Assembly: GCA_028292075.1 (NCBI GenBank)
Contig: JAQGNA010000244.1
Span: 1 to 12,858, forward strand
DNA: 12,858 nt
Direction of reading: 5' to 3'
Source: Rhodoferax sp.
GTDB lineage: Bacteria; Pseudomonadota; Gammaproteobacteria; Burkholderiales; Burkholderiaceae
Positions 1-5,376 of this stretch are shown here, one piece after another (the first letter of the stretch is position 1; the number at the start of each line of letters is the position of its first letter). Below the pieces are notes generated by a model. That model saw only the letters and a list, made by a program, of their open reading frames with translations, did no database searches and was not told where the DNA came from. The position numbers and the translations under genes were made by a program.

Positions 1-658
1 GCTGGAACAGCGCCGCCAGCGCGCCCGGATTGGCCGCCACGGCCGCCAGGTTGGGCTTCAGTTGCTGGATGGCCTTGAAGCCTTCTTCGACATTGCCTTC
101 GTTGCCGCCGTGCATGCGCGCGATCTCGACCAGGAAGCCGGTGCCGAGCGTCGAGTTCAGGTTGGTGATGCCGACGCGGCCTTTGTACTCGGGCTTCCAC
201 AGGTCGGCCCAGGAGGTGGGCGGCGTCTTGATCTTCTCAGGGTTGTAGGTCAGGCCCACCACCTGAAAGAACATCGACGGGCCCATCGGGTCCTGAGCCT
301 CGGGGATCAGGTCCTTGTAGTTCTTGCTGCCGGCCACGGGGAAGGGCTCGACCAGGTCCTGCCGCACGGCGGTGAGGGCCGGACCCGGATCGTGCAGCAT
401 CACGTCGATCGGCGGGTTGGTGCGGGCGGCCGAGACCTTGGCGATCTGGTCCACGGAAAGCATCGCGTCGAGCAGCACGTCCTGGCCGGTGGCCTTCTTG
501 AAGGCCGGCACCAGCACGTCGCGGTGGGCTTCTTCCCAGCTGCCGGTGAAGGTGGCGAACACCAGCTTGCGCGCCTGCGCGTGGCTGATGCCGGGGAAGA
601 GTTGCATCGCACTCAAGGTGAGTGCGCTGCCGAGCAGGTGACGGCGGTTGAGTTCCAT
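1..658 (-). CDS. ABC transporter periplasmic substrate-binding protein, polyamine/PotD-like (partial)
   Basis: This is the N-terminal 219 residues of a periplasmic solute-binding protein; the C-terminus lies beyond base 1. It should capture the substrate for the ATPase encoded just upstream. It opens MELNRRHLLGSALTLS, a twin-arginine-like signal with a hydrophobic stretch and an AQA-type cleavage region near residue 29. The mature part has VFATFTGSWEEAHRDVLVPAF (33-53) and TSWADLWKPEYKGRVGI (148-164), typical of the spermidine/putrescine and iron-type binding proteins (SBP_bac_8/PotD-like). The start is well placed, with GAGGAA six bases or so upstream. It lies 38 bp after the ATPase stop on the same strand, so the two are probably co-transcribed. 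The family assignment is firm. The ligand cannot be told: polyamine-type binding proteins in this group also take carboxylates and opine-like compounds. Confidence 0.88.
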   Translation of the reverse strand, partial: MELNRRHLLGSALTLSAMQLFPGISHAQARKLVFATFTGSWEEAHRDVLVPAFKKATGQDVLLDAMLSVDQIAKVSAARTNPPIDVMLHDPGPALTAVRQDLVEPFPVAGSKNYKDLIPEAQDPMGPSMFFQVVGLTYNPEKIKTPPTSWADLWKPEYKGRVGITNLNSTLGTGFLVEIARMHGGNEGNVEEGFKAIQQLKPNLAAVAANPGALAALFQ

Positions 659-696
659 GGCGTTCCTCGTGGAGTGAAGTGAAGTGAAAAATGAAA

Positions 697-1794
697 TCAG
701 GGTGCCGCGAACACCGTGACGCTGGAAGGCGTGACCGGCCGCACCCAGACGCGGGTGCCCGGCTCGCGCGGCACGGTGCCGGGCATGCGCGGCTCCGACA
801 GCTTGATGCGCTGCCCGCCGGCGGTGCGGATCTCGTGCACGATGGTGGCGCCCAGCGGCATGCCCAGCTCCACCGTGCCGGCCAGCGCGCCCAGCGGCTC
901 GTCGGCCAGGCGCATGTTCTCGGGCCGCACGCAGGCCACGACCTTGCTGCCCAGCGCCAGCCCGGCCGGCGTGCGCGCAGGGATCACGGTGCCATCGTCC
1001 AGGTGCACGAAGCTGCGGTCATCGCCTGTTGACTCCAGCGTGCCGCTGAGCACGTTGGCCGTGCCGACGAACTGGTTGACGAAGTAGGTGGCCGGCGTGT
1101 CGTAGACGGCGGAGGGCGCGGCGAACTGTTCGAGCTTGCCCTGGCTCAGCACGGCCACGCGGTCGGCCATGCCGAGCGCTTCTTCCTGGTCGTGGGTGAC
1201 GATGATGGCCGTGGTGCCGGCGGCGCGCTGGATGCGCTTGATCTCGATCTGCATGTCGAGGCGCAGGCTCTTGTCGAGCGCGGAGAAGGGTTCGTCGAGC
1301 AACAGCACGCGCGGCTCGATGGCCAGGGCGCGCGCCAGCGCCACGCGCTGCTGCTGGCCGCCGGAGAGTTGCTTGGTGAGCCGGCCGGCGAGGTGGCCGA
1401 GCTGCACCATCTCGAGCATCTCGGCCGTGCGCTTGTTCGCGGCGTGCTTGTCGGTGCCGCGCGCGGCCAGGCCGTAGCCTACGTTTTCGGCCACCGTCAT
1501 GTGCGGGAACAACGCGTAGTTCTGGAACACGATGCCCACGTTGCGCCTGGCGGGCGGCAATTCGTCGATGCGGCGCCCGCCGATCACCACCTTGCCCGAG
1601 GTCTGCGTGATGAAGCCGGCGATGATGCGCAGGAGCGTGGTCTTGCCGCAGCCGCTCGGGCCGAGCAGGGCGACAAGTTCGCCGGCCGCCACCTCGAGGG
1701 TGACGTGGTCCACCGCCACCGAGCCGCCGTAGCGGTGCACGATGTCGTCGAGGGTGAGGCTTTGTCCGGCGGTCGATTCCATGGCGACGTCCAT
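697..1794 (-). CDS. ABC transporter ATP-binding protein, PotA-like with C-terminal TOBE domain
   Basis: This 365-residue ATPase powers import of the substrate bound by the downstream periplasmic protein. Visible motifs are Walker A GPSGCGKTT (45-53), Q-loop Q91, signature LSGGQQQR (143-150), Walker B LLLDEP (164-169), D-loop SALD (171-174) and switch H201. Residues from about 245 to the end form the TOBE-type regulatory domain (CVRPENMRL at 288-296), usual for polyamine, iron and sulfate importers (CUT1/POPT type). ATG at 1794 gives the full length. A second in-frame ATG at 1782 (MESTAGQ) is equally possible, and neither has a clear ribosome site. It is divergent from the amidase gene across 225 bp that carry paired operator-like sites. 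A sigma54-like motif overlaps the first start codon. No permease gene is in view; these are expected beyond the left edge. Confidence 0.95.
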   Translation of the reverse strand: MDVAMESTAGQSLTLDDIVHRYGGSVAVDHVTLEVAAGELVALLGPSGCGKTTLLRIIAGFITQTSGKVVIGGRRIDELPPARRNVGIVFQNYALFPHMTVAENVGYGLAARGTDKHAANKRTAEMLEMVQLGHLAGRLTKQLSGGQQQRVALARALAIEPRVLLLDEPFSALDKSLRLDMQIEIKRIQRAAGTTAIIVTHDQEEALGMADRVAVLSQGKLEQFAAPSAVYDTPATYFVNQFVGTANVLSGTLESTGDDRSFVHLDDGTVIPARTPAGLALGSKVVACVRPENMRLADEPLGALAGTVELGMPLGATIVHEIRTAGGQRIKLSEPRMPGTVPREPGTRVWVRPVTPSSVTVFAAP

Positions 1795-1809
1795 GCAAAG
1801 GCTGTGCCA
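1794..1809 (-). promoter_or_regulatory. Exact sigma54 -24/-12 consensus match overlapping the ATPase start
   Basis: Reading the minus strand, TGGCACAGCCTTTGCA fits TGGCACRNNNNTTGCW at every fixed position. Transcription would begin about 12 bases on, near 1783, one base before the alternative ATG at 1782. The message would then be almost leaderless and the ATG at 1794 could not be used. No sigma54 activator gene is in the window, so this may be chance. Confidence 0.3.
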
Positions 1810-1810
1810 A

Positions 1811-1824
1811 GTTTGTATCCAATC
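1811..1824 (-). promoter_or_regulatory. Operator-like site A (GATTGGATACAAAC), ATPase side
   Basis: The plus strand reads GTTTGTATCCAATC, the exact reverse complement of site B at 1951-1964. The core TTGGATACAA is one base away from the perfect palindrome TTGTATACAA, a shape usual for GntR/FCD regulators. Site A ends 17 bp from the ATPase ATG, so a bound protein would block that promoter. Near copies occur at the gntR promoter, which points to the GntR protein encoded at 3568-4332. Confidence 0.6.
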
Positions 1825-1839
1825 GAAGAAGCGGCGTCC

Positions 1840-1864
1840 CGGCCGGGCGGAGCGCGCCCGGCCG
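1840..1864. repeat. Perfect 10-bp inverted repeat (hairpin) in divergent promoter region
   Basis: CGGCCGGGCG (1840-1849) and CGCCCGGCCG (1855-1864) are perfect reverse complements around a 5-base loop. There is no T-run on either side, so it is not a typical intrinsic terminator. It lies between operator-like sites A and B. It could insulate the two divergent transcripts, bind a protein, or be a by-product of high G+C. Confidence 0.45.
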
Positions 1865-1950
1865 CCGAGTCACACCGGGGCTGGAATCGGTCTTGCATGC
1901 GGCAAGGCGGTCGCCCGCCGGGTGGACTCGATCGGGTGCACGGCGCACCA

Positions 1951-1964
1951 GATTGGATACAAAC
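1951..1964 (+). promoter_or_regulatory. Operator-like site B (GATTGGATACAAAC), amidase side
   Basis: This is an exact 14-base inverted copy of site A; the two lie 140 bp apart, start to start. It sits 55 bp before the amidase ATG. The pair has one copy per divergent gene, each in the same orientation relative to its gene, which is strong evidence of function. The likely binder is the GntR/FCD protein at 3568-4332. The spacing would also allow DNA looping between two bound dimers, but that is inference. Confidence 0.6.
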
Positions 1965-2019
1965 TACGCATGGTGGTGCATCCACTTCATGCCCTTGACC
2001 GCAGAAGACAGGAAGGCTC

Positions 2020-3441
2020 ATGCACAACAAACTTCACCGTTGGACGGCGCGGCACCTCGCGCAAGAGGTGTCCGCCCGGGCCATTTCCGCCACCGCGGTG
2101 GCCGAGGCCATGTGTGCGCGCATCACCCGGCTGGAACCGATGCTCAACGCGTTCGCCGATTTCGATCCGGCCGTGCCCCTGGCCGCCGCCGCCGAGGTGG
2201 ATAAGCGCCTCGCGGCTGGCGAGGTGCTGCCGCTCGCGGGCGTGCCCTTCACCGTGAAAGACAACCTCTGGCTGGGCGGCCGGCCCGCGACGTTCGGCTC
2301 GAAGGTGTTCGCCGATTTCGTGGCGCCGCGGGATGCCTGGTGCGTGGCACGGTTGCGGGCACTCGGCGCCGTGCCGCTGGGCGTCACCAACTGCTCGGAG
2401 TTCGCCTGCAAGGGTGTCACCGCCACGCCCCTGCACGGCGAGACGCGTAACCCCTGGGACCTGACACGCACGCCAGGCGGATCGTCGGGCGGCGCGGTGG
2501 CGGCGGTGGCGGCCGGCATCGGCCCGCTGGCGCTGGTGACCGACGCGGGCGGCTCCACGCGCCGGCCGGCGGCGCACACCGGCCTGGTGGGCATGAAACC
2601 CACGCTGGGCCGGGTGCCCAACCCCTGGGGCTTCGACGATCCGAACCACCTGCTGTCGGTGGTCGGCCAGATCGGCCGCGACGTGGAAGACGTGGCCTTC
2701 ATGCTGGACGCGCTCACCGCCTGGGAGCCGGCCGATACGCTCTCGACGCCGGCCTTCGCGGTGCCCGATGCGATGGCCCGGCTGAAGGCGCCCTTGCCGA
2801 AAGTGCGCATCGCCTGGTCGCCCCGGCTCGGCTGCGACCTGGCCGTGGACGCCGACGTGCTGGCCACGTTCGAGGCCGCCGTCGAACAACTGCGCCGCGC
2901 CGGTTGGGCCATCGAACGGGCCGACCCCGCCTGGCCGCCCGAGGCGCGCGAATACCCGCTGATCGCGTTGCAGCAGGCCGGGCTGGCGCAGCGCTTCGGT
3001 GCGATCTGGCGCAGCACACCGGACCTGATCGACCCCGACATCGGCGAACAGATCGAACTTGGGCTCGCCATCCCCGGCACGCGCGTCACCGAGCTGCTGA
3101 AGCTGCGCGAGGCATTCCATGCCAGCTTCACGCGCTTCTTCGGCGAGTTCGACGCGCTGCTGTGCCCGTCGAGCCCGGTGGAAGCCTGGCCGCTCGGCAG
3201 CCTGGGCCCCAGCACCATCGGCGGGCTGCCCGCAGGCCCGCGCGGCCATGCGGCGTTCACGCCGATCTTCAACTACGGCGGCGTGCCTGCGCTGTCGCTG
3301 CCCTGCGGCACCGGCCGCCAAGGCCTGCCCGTGGGCCTGCAGATCGCCGGGCCGCGGTATGCGGATGCGCTGGTGCTGCAGCTGGGCTGGCATGCGGAGC
3401 AGGTGCTGGGCGTGGGGCCGTTTTCGCCCATGATGGCGTGA
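2020..3441 (+). CDS. Amidase-signature family hydrolase (GatA/FAAH-like)
   Basis: A 473-residue cytoplasmic amidase that would hydrolyse a carboxamide to acid and ammonia. The Ser-cisSer-Lys triad is visible: K80 in FTVKDN, S155 in TPGGSSGG, and nucleophile S179 in TDAGGSTRRPA. The gaps K to cis-Ser (75) and cis-Ser to Ser (24) equal those of fatty acid amide hydrolase (142/217/241). The active-site stretch NCSEFACKG (124-132) matches the family's N-x-x-E-F-A block. The length is normal. AGGAAGG lies about 6 bases before the ATG. It is not likely to be the aminoacyl-tRNA subunit GatA, since no gatB or gatC is adjacent and the neighbours are a transporter and catabolic genes. Divergent operator-like sites link it to the ABC transporter and the GntR regulator. 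The substrate is unknown. Confidence 0.93.
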   Translation: MHNKLHRWTARHLAQEVSARAISATAVAEAMCARITRLEPMLNAFADFDPAVPLAAAAEVDKRLAAGEVLPLAGVPFTVKDNLWLGGRPATFGSKVFADFVAPRDAWCVARLRALGAVPLGVTNCSEFACKGVTATPLHGETRNPWDLTRTPGGSSGGAVAAVAAGIGPLALVTDAGGSTRRPAAHTGLVGMKPTLGRVPNPWGFDDPNHLLSVVGQIGRDVEDVAFMLDALTAWEPADTLSTPAFAVPDAMARLKAPLPKVRIAWSPRLGCDLAVDADVLATFEAAVEQLRRAGWAIERADPAWPPEAREYPLIALQQAGLAQRFGAIWRSTPDLIDPDIGEQIELGLAIPGTRVTELLKLREAFHASFTRFFGEFDALLCPSSPVEAWPLGSLGPSTIGGLPAGPRGHAAFTPIFNYGGVPALSLPCGTGRQGLPVGLQIAGPRYADALVLQLGWHAEQVLGVGPFSPMMA

Positions 3442-3448
3442 TGCTTTA

Positions 3449-3556
3449 CTCCCTCGCCCCTCCGGGGAGAGGGCCGGGGTGAGGGGCGGGCGGTCAGGCG
3501 AGCGCTTGATCAACCGCCGCTCCCTCACCCTAACCCTCTCCCGGGGGGAGAGGGGA
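3449..3556. repeat. REP-type repeat pair between convergent genes
   Basis: Two related G-rich palindromic elements face each other. One runs from about 3449 to 3493 and contains CCTCCGGGGAGAGGGCCGGG. The other runs from about 3514 to 3556 and contains CCCTCTCCCGGGGGGAGAGG. The reverse complement of the second aligns with the first, including the flanking GGGTGAGGG words, so this is a BIME-like head-to-head pair. Each half also folds on itself. Such elements are scattered through many beta- and gammaproteobacterial genomes, usually moved by RAYT transposases (none here). It separates the stops of the convergent amidase and gntR genes and could end transcription from both sides. Translated, it gives the familiar artefact peptides PLSPRERVRVRE and LTPALSPEGRG. 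Confidence 0.85.
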
Positions 3557-3567
3557 CAAGTCAAACA

Positions 3568-4332
3568 TCAGCCGAAAAGCACGTCCGCCAGATCCACTTC
3601 CGCGACATCCTGCGCATCCAGCTTCAGCGCGTTCTCGATGTGGTTCAGGTGCTCCACCATCAGCTTCGAAGCGCCTGCCACATCGCCGGCCGCGATCGCG
3701 TCGATCAGCAGCGCATGCTCGTCGTTCGGGCAGGCCACGGCCGTGGGCGCCTCGAAGGTCAGGATCGCCAGGCAGGTGAGCGGGGTGAGCTCTCGCATCA
3801 GCCGCGCCAGGATGCTGCTGCCCGACACCTCGGCCAGCAGCACGTGGAAGTCGCCCGACAGGCGCACCGACTGCCGACGGTCGCCCCGCGCATGGGCCTG
3901 CTGTTCACGCTTCACCAGCGCCCGCAGCTGCTTGACGGCATTCGGCGCCTGGCCGGCGGCAATGCGCTCGATCAACCGCGCCACGATGGCCGGCTCGAGC
4001 GTGCGGCGCACCGCCAGCACGTCATGGGCTTCCTCGGCGCTCGGCGTGGTGACGAAGGCACCGCGGTTCGGAATGAGCGTGACGAGCTGCTCCACCGCCA
4101 GCCGCTGCAGCGCACCGCGCACCTGCGTGCGGCTTACCGAAAACAGCTCGGCCACCCGCTCCTCGGACAGCTTGGTGCCCGGCAGCAGCCGGTGCTCGAC
4201 GATGGCGTCGTACACGCTCTGGTGGATGTCGGCCTGGCTGGCCACGCTGCGCGCGGCGGGCAGCGCCTTGGTGGCCGCGGCGCTGGTGGCCGCACTGCCC
4301 GGTTTGCGAATCTTCGGTTTCGTCGTCGGCAT
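3568..4332 (-). CDS. GntR-family transcriptional regulator, FCD (FadR-like) subfamily
   Basis: A 254-residue DNA-binding repressor or activator responding to a small, often carboxylate, ligand. An N-terminal Ala/Lys-rich tail (1-33) precedes the winged helix, with IHQSVYDAIVEHRLLPGTKL (36-55), the recognition helix VSRTQVRGALQRLAVEQLV (66-84) and the wing ending NRGAFVTTP (89-97). The C-terminal all-helical FCD domain (about 103-235) carries the likely metal/ligand residues H163 (DFHVLLAEVS), H206 (DEHALLIDAI) and H228 (MVEHLNHIE). The ATG at 4332 has only a weak ribosome site (AAGAA). The gene is divergent from the racemase-like gene and convergent with the amidase. Operator-like TTGGATACAA words at its own promoter and at the transporter/amidase promoters suggest it regulates itself and all four neighbours. 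Confidence 0.95.
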   Translation of the reverse strand: MPTTKPKIRKPGSAATSAAATKALPAARSVASQADIHQSVYDAIVEHRLLPGTKLSEERVAELFSVSRTQVRGALQRLAVEQLVTLIPNRGAFVTTPSAEEAHDVLAVRRTLEPAIVARLIERIAAGQAPNAVKQLRALVKREQQAHARGDRRQSVRLSGDFHVLLAEVSGSSILARLMRELTPLTCLAILTFEAPTAVACPNDEHALLIDAIAAGDVAGASKLMVEHLNHIENALKLDAQDVAEVDLADVLFG

Positions 4333-4383
4333 GGGTTCGTTCTTGCAAAAATCATGCGCGGCCGCTGCGCAGCTGTGCTGAAA

Positions 4384-4422
4384 TCATGGATACAAAGTGT
4401 TCATGGATGGTATCCAATGAAC
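4384..4422. promoter_or_regulatory. Operator-like sites C and D between gntR and racemase-like gene
   Basis: Site C, ATGGATACAA (4386-4395), and site D, TGGTATCCAA (4408-4417, the inverted orientation), each differ by one base from sites A/B (TTGGATACAA). The word TCATGGAT also repeats directly at 4384-4391 and 4401-4408. A larger dyad joins GTTCATGGAT (4399-4408) with ATCCAATGAAC (4412-4422), perfect apart from one extra A. This is a dense recognition region for a dimeric regulator, most simply the GntR protein itself. It would control both divergent genes. Confidence 0.6.
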
Positions 4423-4431
4423 AATGCCGGC

Positions 4432-4447
4432 TGGCACGATTCTAGCG
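4432..4447 (+). promoter_or_regulatory. Weak sigma54-like -24/-12 motif before racemase-like gene
   Basis: TGGCACGATTCTAGCG keeps the -24 element TGGCAC and the GC of the -12 element at correct spacing but has TAGC instead of TTGC. If used, transcription would start near 4457, 23 bases before the ATG, a sensible leader. The match is imperfect and no activator gene is visible. Confidence 0.2.
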
Positions 4448-4479
4448 TTCGCCTGTCGCTCACTTTGATGGAGAAACCC

Positions 4480-5214
4480 ATGTCGGCCCGCACGCTTCTC
4501 GGAATGCTCACCCCTTCGTCCAACACCACGCTGGAGCCGGTGACCGCCGCCATGCTGGCCGACCTGCCGGACGTCAGCGCGCATTTCGGCCGCTTCAAGG
4601 TGACCGAGATCGCCTTGTCGGCCGGCGCGCTGGCGCAGTTCGACCACCGCGAGATCCTGGCCGCGGCCGAACTGCTGTCGCATGCGCACTGCCAGGTGAT
4701 CGGCTGGAACGGCACCTCGTCGAGCTGGCTCGGCTTCGACGCCGACCGCGCCCTGTGCGACGCGGTGGCCGAGCGCACCGGTGCCCAGGCCTGCACCTCG
4801 GTGCTGGCGCTGAACGAGGTGCTGCAGGCCACCGGCGTGCGCCGGCTCGGGCTGGTCACGCCCTACCGCAGTGACGTGCAGGCCGCCATCGTGCGCAACT
4901 ACGCCACCATCGGCATCGACTGCGTGGCCGAGCGCCACCTGCGGCTGCAGGACAACTTTGCGTTCTCGGAAGTCGGCGCCGAAGACATCCGCCGCATGGT
5001 GGGCGACGTCATGGCCGACAGCGGCGACCAGCGGCCCGAGGCCGTCACCATCCTCTGTACCAACCTGCGTGGCGCGCCTCTGGTGACCGAACTCGAAGCC
5101 GAATTCGGCGTGCCGGTGTACGACTCGATCGCCACGGTGGTGTGGAAGTCGCTGAAGCTGGCCGGTGTCGACACGCGGACCCTGGCGCACTGGGGCAGCC
5201 TCTTCAGCCGGTAG
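4480..5214 (+). CDS. Asp/Glu racemase-superfamily protein (maleate isomerase / arylmalonate decarboxylase-like)
   Basis: A 244-residue cytoplasmic enzyme of the two-domain Asp/Glu racemase fold, close in layout to arylmalonate decarboxylase and maleate cis-trans isomerase. The N-terminal LGMLTPSSNTTLEPVT (7-22) is the family's substrate-binding block. The second catalytic cysteine is present, C193 in ILCTNLRG. The first is not: the matching segment reads GWNGTSSSW (75-83), with N77 near where racemases have Cys and arylmalonate decarboxylase has Gly. A true two-base racemase is therefore unlikely; decarboxylase- or isomerase-type chemistry on a dicarboxylate is more plausible. The ATG at 4480 is preferred over 4468 because GGAG lies 6 bases before it. 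It is divergent from gntR and shares operator-like sites with it. The substrate is unknown. Confidence 0.85.
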   Translation: MSARTLLGMLTPSSNTTLEPVTAAMLADLPDVSAHFGRFKVTEIALSAGALAQFDHREILAAAELLSHAHCQVIGWNGTSSSWLGFDADRALCDAVAERTGAQACTSVLALNEVLQATGVRRLGLVTPYRSDVQAAIVRNYATIGIDCVAERHLRLQDNFAFSEVGAEDIRRMVGDVMADSGDQRPEAVTILCTNLRGAPLVTELEAEFGVPVYDSIATVVWKSLKLAGVDTRTLAHWGSLFSR

Positions 5215-5236
5215 CCCCCCGCCGACACGCCCGCGC

Positions 5237-5267
5237 CGCCGGTAGCGCCCGCTCATCACGGCGTTTT
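5237..5267 (+). terminator. Possible weak intrinsic terminator after racemase-like gene
   Basis: CGCCG (5237-5241) can pair with CGGCG (5259-5263), followed at once by TTTT (5264-5267). The stem is short and the loop is 17 bases, so it is a weak candidate, but it is placed correctly to separate the racemase-like gene from the TRAP operon. Confidence 0.3.
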
Positions 5268-5295
5268 ACGGAGGAATACACCTAGTCCCCACCGG

Positions 5296-5325
5296 TTGAC
5301 CGCTGGTCTTGTGCAACGATACAGT
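5296..5325 (+). promoter_or_regulatory. Sigma70-like promoter of the TRAP operon
   Basis: TTGACC (5296-5301) as -35 and TACAGT (5320-5325) as -10 are 18 bp apart, with 5 of 6 and 4 of 6 consensus bases. Transcription would begin near 5332 and give a leader of about 45 bases before the dctP-type ATG at 5377. The -10 lies inside the inverted repeat at 5311-5337, the usual arrangement for repression. Confidence 0.5.
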
Positions 5326-5337
5326 AAATCGTTACAC
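5311..5337. promoter_or_regulatory. Inverted-repeat operator overlapping the TRAP promoter
   Basis: GTGCAACGAT (5311-5320) and ATCGTTACAC (5328-5337) are reverse complements at 9 of 10 positions around a 7-base A/T-rich centre. It covers the predicted -10 and start point. The LacI-family regulator encoded later in the same operon (8333-9385) is the obvious candidate binder, making a negative feedback loop. The 7-base centre is wider than in a classic single LacI/PurR palindrome, so it may be two half-sites or the site of another regulator. Confidence 0.55.
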
Positions 5338-5376
5338 AAACATGCCGGCCCGACCGGAACCACTGGAGACAAGACC

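Noticed and set aside
1987..3564. Long minus-strand reading frame (525 codons) opposite the amidase gene
   Set aside because: It is antisense to a clear amidase with full catalytic motifs. Its N-terminus is only translated REP sequence, and the rest is the Arg/Gly/His-rich composition typical of high-G+C shadows.
5296..5376. N-terminal extension of the DctP protein from TTG 5296
   Set aside because: It overlaps the -35 box and operator and lacks a ribosome site. ATG 5377 has GGAG at good spacing and starts a proper signal peptide.
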